Source of the DNA: Ideonella sp. A 288
GTDB lineage: Bacteria; Pseudomonadota; Gammaproteobacteria; Burkholderiales; Burkholderiaceae_C
Assembly: GCF_002198735.1 (NCBI RefSeq)
Contig: NZ_MWLO01000123.1
Location: forward strand, 175,262-239,261
Direction of reading: 5' to 3'
DNA: 64,000 nucleotides
Positions 61,736 through 64,000 of the stretch are shown here, in pieces. The position numbers were made by a program, and so were the translations under genes. How positions within the stretch are numbered: position 1 is the first letter of the stretch; every line of letters starts with the position of its first letter. Under the pieces are notes generated by a model. That model made no database searches. It had not been told where the DNA came from and saw only the letters and a program-made list of their open reading frames with translations.

Positions 61736-62838
61736 AGCCGCGCGCGTGCCGCTGCGCCCTGCGCAGCGTCGATCCGCTGGGGTGGGTCCGTGGGCGTGCC
61801 GCCGCAGCAGGGCTTGCCGCGATGCTGCTGGCGGCCTGCGGTACGCCGCCCGTGACGGTTGCGACCCCGCAGGTCGACGGCCCACAGGTGCCAGCGGTCG
61901 TCCAACCGGTGGTGGCCGACGTCAACGGACAGGTGCTGGGCCGCAACGATCGGCTCCTGATCTACCGGCCTGCATCAGGCGACCAACTCGGCAGCATCGC
62001 CGCCCGCTTTCTGGGCAGTGCCGACCTGGCCTGGATGCTTGCCGAGGCCAACGGCGTCACCATGGTCGAGGCTGGTTCCCCCTTGATCATTCCCCTGCGT
62101 CCGCTCAACCCGCTGGGTGTCACCGCCGATCGGGTGCAGACGGTGCCCATCCTGTGCTACCACCGATTCGGCACGGGCAACTCGAAGATGATCATCTCGC
62201 CGGCCCGGTTTGCGTCGCAGCTGGAGTGGCTGTCACGCAATGGCTATCACGTGGTGCGCTTGGCGGATGTGCAGGGCTTTCTGTCGGGTCAACAACCACT
62301 TCCGCCCAAGTCGGTGGTCATCACCATCGACGACGGCTACGAATCGGTGCATCGGCATGCATTCCCGCTGCTGCGGCAGTATGGCTTTCCTGCCACGCTG
62401 TTCGTCTACTCCGATTTCATTGGCGCCGGCGATGCGCTGCGATGGCCGCAGCTGCAAGAGATGGCGAGTTCCGGATTGGTCGACATCCAGTCGCACTCCA
62501 AATCCCATCGCAACCTCATCGAGCGCCTGCCAGTGGAAACCGAAGACCGCTATCGGGCCAATCTCGACGCAGAGATGACCGTGCCGCGCGACGTGCTGCA
62601 ACGCCGCTTGACGGGCGTCAAAATCCGACACATGGCCTACCCCTTCGGCGACGCCAACGCCACCGTGGTGGACAGCGCGGCCCGCAACGGCTATGAACTG
62701 GCCGCCACCGTCGTGCCAGGTGGCAATGCGTTCAATGCCCAACCGCTGCTGCTGCGCCGTACGATGATCTTCGGCGATCTGGACCTCGACGGGTTCAAAT
62801 CCAGGCTGCAAACCTACCGCAATCTGGCGACGCCATGA
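61732..62838 (+). CDS. LysM-containing polysaccharide deacetylase-family lipoprotein
   Basis: The product is 368 aa. A lipoprotein signal ends in LLAACG, so the mature protein is anchored by Cys36. A LysM-like domain follows (LIYRPASGDQLGSIAARFLG, LAWMLAEANG, AGSPLIIPLRPLNPLG). Then comes a NodB-homology deacetylase: PILCYHRF, VITIDDGYESVHRHAFPLL with the Asp-Asp pair, the metal-binding QSHSKSH, and MAYPFGDAN. It probably acts on peptidoglycan or another cell-envelope polysaccharide. The ATG overlaps the kinase stop (ATGA), coupling envelope modification to T6SS control. Confidence 0.86.
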
Positions 62839-63701
62839 CCAGGCCCACCCCACGGCGCCTGTCGGGGCAGGCGGGACGGTTCGCGACCGTGAGCGCGGCC
62901 ATGCTCCTGTCCGCCTGCGCCACGCAGGAAGCCACCGCGCCACCAGCGGCAGGGCAGGTGCCACTGCCCGCGGTGGTGCCGGCCCCGACGGGCGACCGCT
63001 CGATCGACCACTTCGAGGCACAACAACGCCAGCACGCCGAGCAGCACACCCGCCAGGGCCGACTCGCCGAGGCGGCGCTGGCCTGGGAGGTGCTGACCCT
63101 CCTTCGTCCCTCCCGCACCGACTACCGCGAACGCCTGGCCGAGGCTCGCGCCGCCATCGACAAGGCGGTCAGCCAGCGCGTGGCCAAGGCCACTGCAGCG
63201 CAGCAACGGGGTGACACACACGGCGCCGAGCGCGCTTGGTTCGAGGTTTTGGCGGTCGAACCGACCCATGGGGCGGCTGCACACGCGCTGCGCGAGATCG
63301 AAAAGGAACGCAACCGGGCCAGTGTGGTCGGCCGTTTTGCGCAGCCGCCCGGGTTGGCTCCGCGCAATGGCGCTGCGGCAGCGCCTGTTGTTCGATCACG
63401 CGCGCCGGAACGCGCAGTGGCCACGCCAGGCCAGCGCAACCTGATCGAGCACGCCAGCATCATGGCCAGCCAGGGTGAACTCGGTGCGGCGATCGCCATG
63501 CTCTCCGAACCAGCGGGCAGTGCCGCCCCTGATCCCCAGGCGAAGCTCTTGCTGGCTCAACTGCTGATGCAGCGGGCCGACGCTCAGCCCCCGTCTCAGC
63601 GCGAGGCGGCCGTGGCAGATCTAGAGCAAGCCCTGAAGCTCAATCCGAAGCTCGAAGCCGCGCGGGCGCGTTTGCAGCAACTCCAGCGCCGCACGCGCTG
63701 A
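62835..63701 (+). CDS. TPR-containing lipoprotein
   Basis: The product is 288 aa. A lipobox LLSACA gives an acylated Cys near residue 29. The mature part is helical with TPR-like pairs: QHTRQGRLAEAALAWEVLTL, AQQRGDTHGAERAWFEVLAV, IMASQGELGAAIAMLSE and VADLEQALKLNPKLEAARAR. The ATG overlaps the deacetylase stop by four bases, so kinase, deacetylase and this protein form one coupled unit. It may help anchor or assemble an envelope complex; no specific family name is recognised. It converges with the partial gene at the right edge, 13 bp away. Confidence 0.8.
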   Translation: MTRPTPRRLSGQAGRFATVSAAMLLSACATQEATAPPAAGQVPLPAVVPAPTGDRSIDHFEAQQRQHAEQHTRQGRLAEAALAWEVLTLLRPSRTDYRERLAEARAAIDKAVSQRVAKATAAQQRGDTHGAERAWFEVLAVEPTHGAAAHALREIEKERNRASVVGRFAQPPGLAPRNGAAAAPVVRSRAPERAVATPGQRNLIEHASIMASQGELGAAIAMLSEPAGSAAPDPQAKLLLAQLLMQRADAQPPSQREAAVADLEQALKLNPKLEAARARLQQLQRRTR

Positions 63702-63714
63702 CCGCCCGCACCGA

Positions 63715-64000
63715 TCACTTCAGCTTGTCGAGCCTGGCCTTGAGTTCAACGGCCCGCTGACGTTCGATCGTGGCGGTCTTGTTGCCTGGATCGAGCGCCA
63801 GCACGATGTCCCATTGGCTGATGGCAGCCACCAGATCCTGGCGGGCATAGGCTGCCCGTGCTGCCTTGGTCGCAGCCGCCACCTTGCCCAGCCGCTCGCG
63901 CTCCGCCACCTTGGCCGGATCGACTGCCGGCGGCGCTGGGGGTGCCGGTGGCACCGACACGGCGGGTGGCGGTGGCGCCGGGACCGGTGCCGGGGTTGGC
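63715..64000 (-). CDS. Proline-rich protein with C-terminal TPR-like helices, N-terminus outside window
   Basis: The leftward frame is open to the window edge. The visible 95 residues begin with a Pro/Ala stretch (PTPAPVPAPPPPAVSVPPAP), followed by AERERLGKVAAATKAARAAYARQDL, then ISQWDIVLALDPGNKTATIERQRA and a Lys-rich end. The last half resembles a TPR pair, similar in style to the lipoprotein encoded convergently next door. The true start lies beyond base 64000, so an internal GTG at 63960 is not used. Function unknown. Confidence 0.65.
   Translation of the reverse strand, partial: PTPAPVPAPPPPAVSVPPAPPAPPAVDPAKVAERERLGKVAAATKAARAAYARQDLVAAISQWDIVLALDPGNKTATIERQRAVELKARLDKLK

Overview
The window comes from a high-GC Gram-negative chromosome. 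Gene content and order (xox/mxa methanol oxidation, protocatechuate 4,5-cleavage, a P450 with ferredoxin and reductase, feruloyl-CoA synthetase, a type VI secretion locus) point to a betaproteobacterium of the order Burkholderiales. The species cannot be named from the sequence alone. Genes are tightly packed, with many ATGA or GTGA stop/start overlaps, so most regions read as operons. No rRNA, tRNA or CRISPR array was recognised.

1-16747: C1 oxidation. A leftward series runs from a diheme cytochrome c (10016) through a lanthanide-type PQQ methanol dehydrogenase (xoxF), its cytochrome (xoxG) and periplasmic binding protein (xoxJ). It continues with a trypsin-like protease, two unrecognised exported proteins, a quinoprotein-relay metallo-hydrolase, a SoxYZ-like carrier, a YVTN beta-propeller protein and an MxaD-like SRPBCC protein cut by the left edge. 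Diverging rightward is the methanol dehydrogenase maturation operon mxaR-S-A-C-K-L, followed by a LysR regulator.

16748-33307: aromatic catabolism. A rightward lig operon encodes conversion of protocatechuate to pyruvate plus oxaloacetate (ligJ, ligK, ligI, ligA, ligB, ligC). It also contains a signal-less solute-binding protein, a DUF1932-type dehydrogenase and an aldo/keto reductase, and is followed by an AEC-family permease. A leftward three-component cytochrome P450 system diverges from an AraC regulator. A LysR regulator diverges from a second ligA/ligB pair, which converges on a feruloyl-CoA synthetase. Together these fit ferulate or vanillate type methoxy-aromatics being activated, O-demethylated and ring-cleaved, with the released C1 unit handled by the neighbouring xox system. 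That link is inference.

33412-36288: a small Cys-rich protein diverges from a response regulator and hybrid histidine kinase pair.

36475-63701: type VI secretion. tssA, B, C, two tandem hcp genes, tagJ, tssE, F, G and clpV form the sheath, baseplate and recycling module. A TPR-methyltransferase and vgrG follow. From the 3' part of vgrG to about 57.5 kb the base composition drops clearly and the genes form an effector cassette: DUF6484, DUF2169, a ketosynthase-like protein lacking the usual catalytic residues, a PAAR-like (DUF4150) effector with a Cys-rich C-terminal toxin, a SUKH-type immunity protein and a HEAT-repeat protein. After a 523-bp degenerate stretch come a high-GC HEAT paralogue, a PpkA-like membrane Ser/Thr kinase, a LysM/polysaccharide-deacetylase lipoprotein and a TPR lipoprotein. 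The membrane-complex genes tssJ, K, L and M are not in the window. A proline-rich TPR-like gene enters from the right edge on the minus strand.
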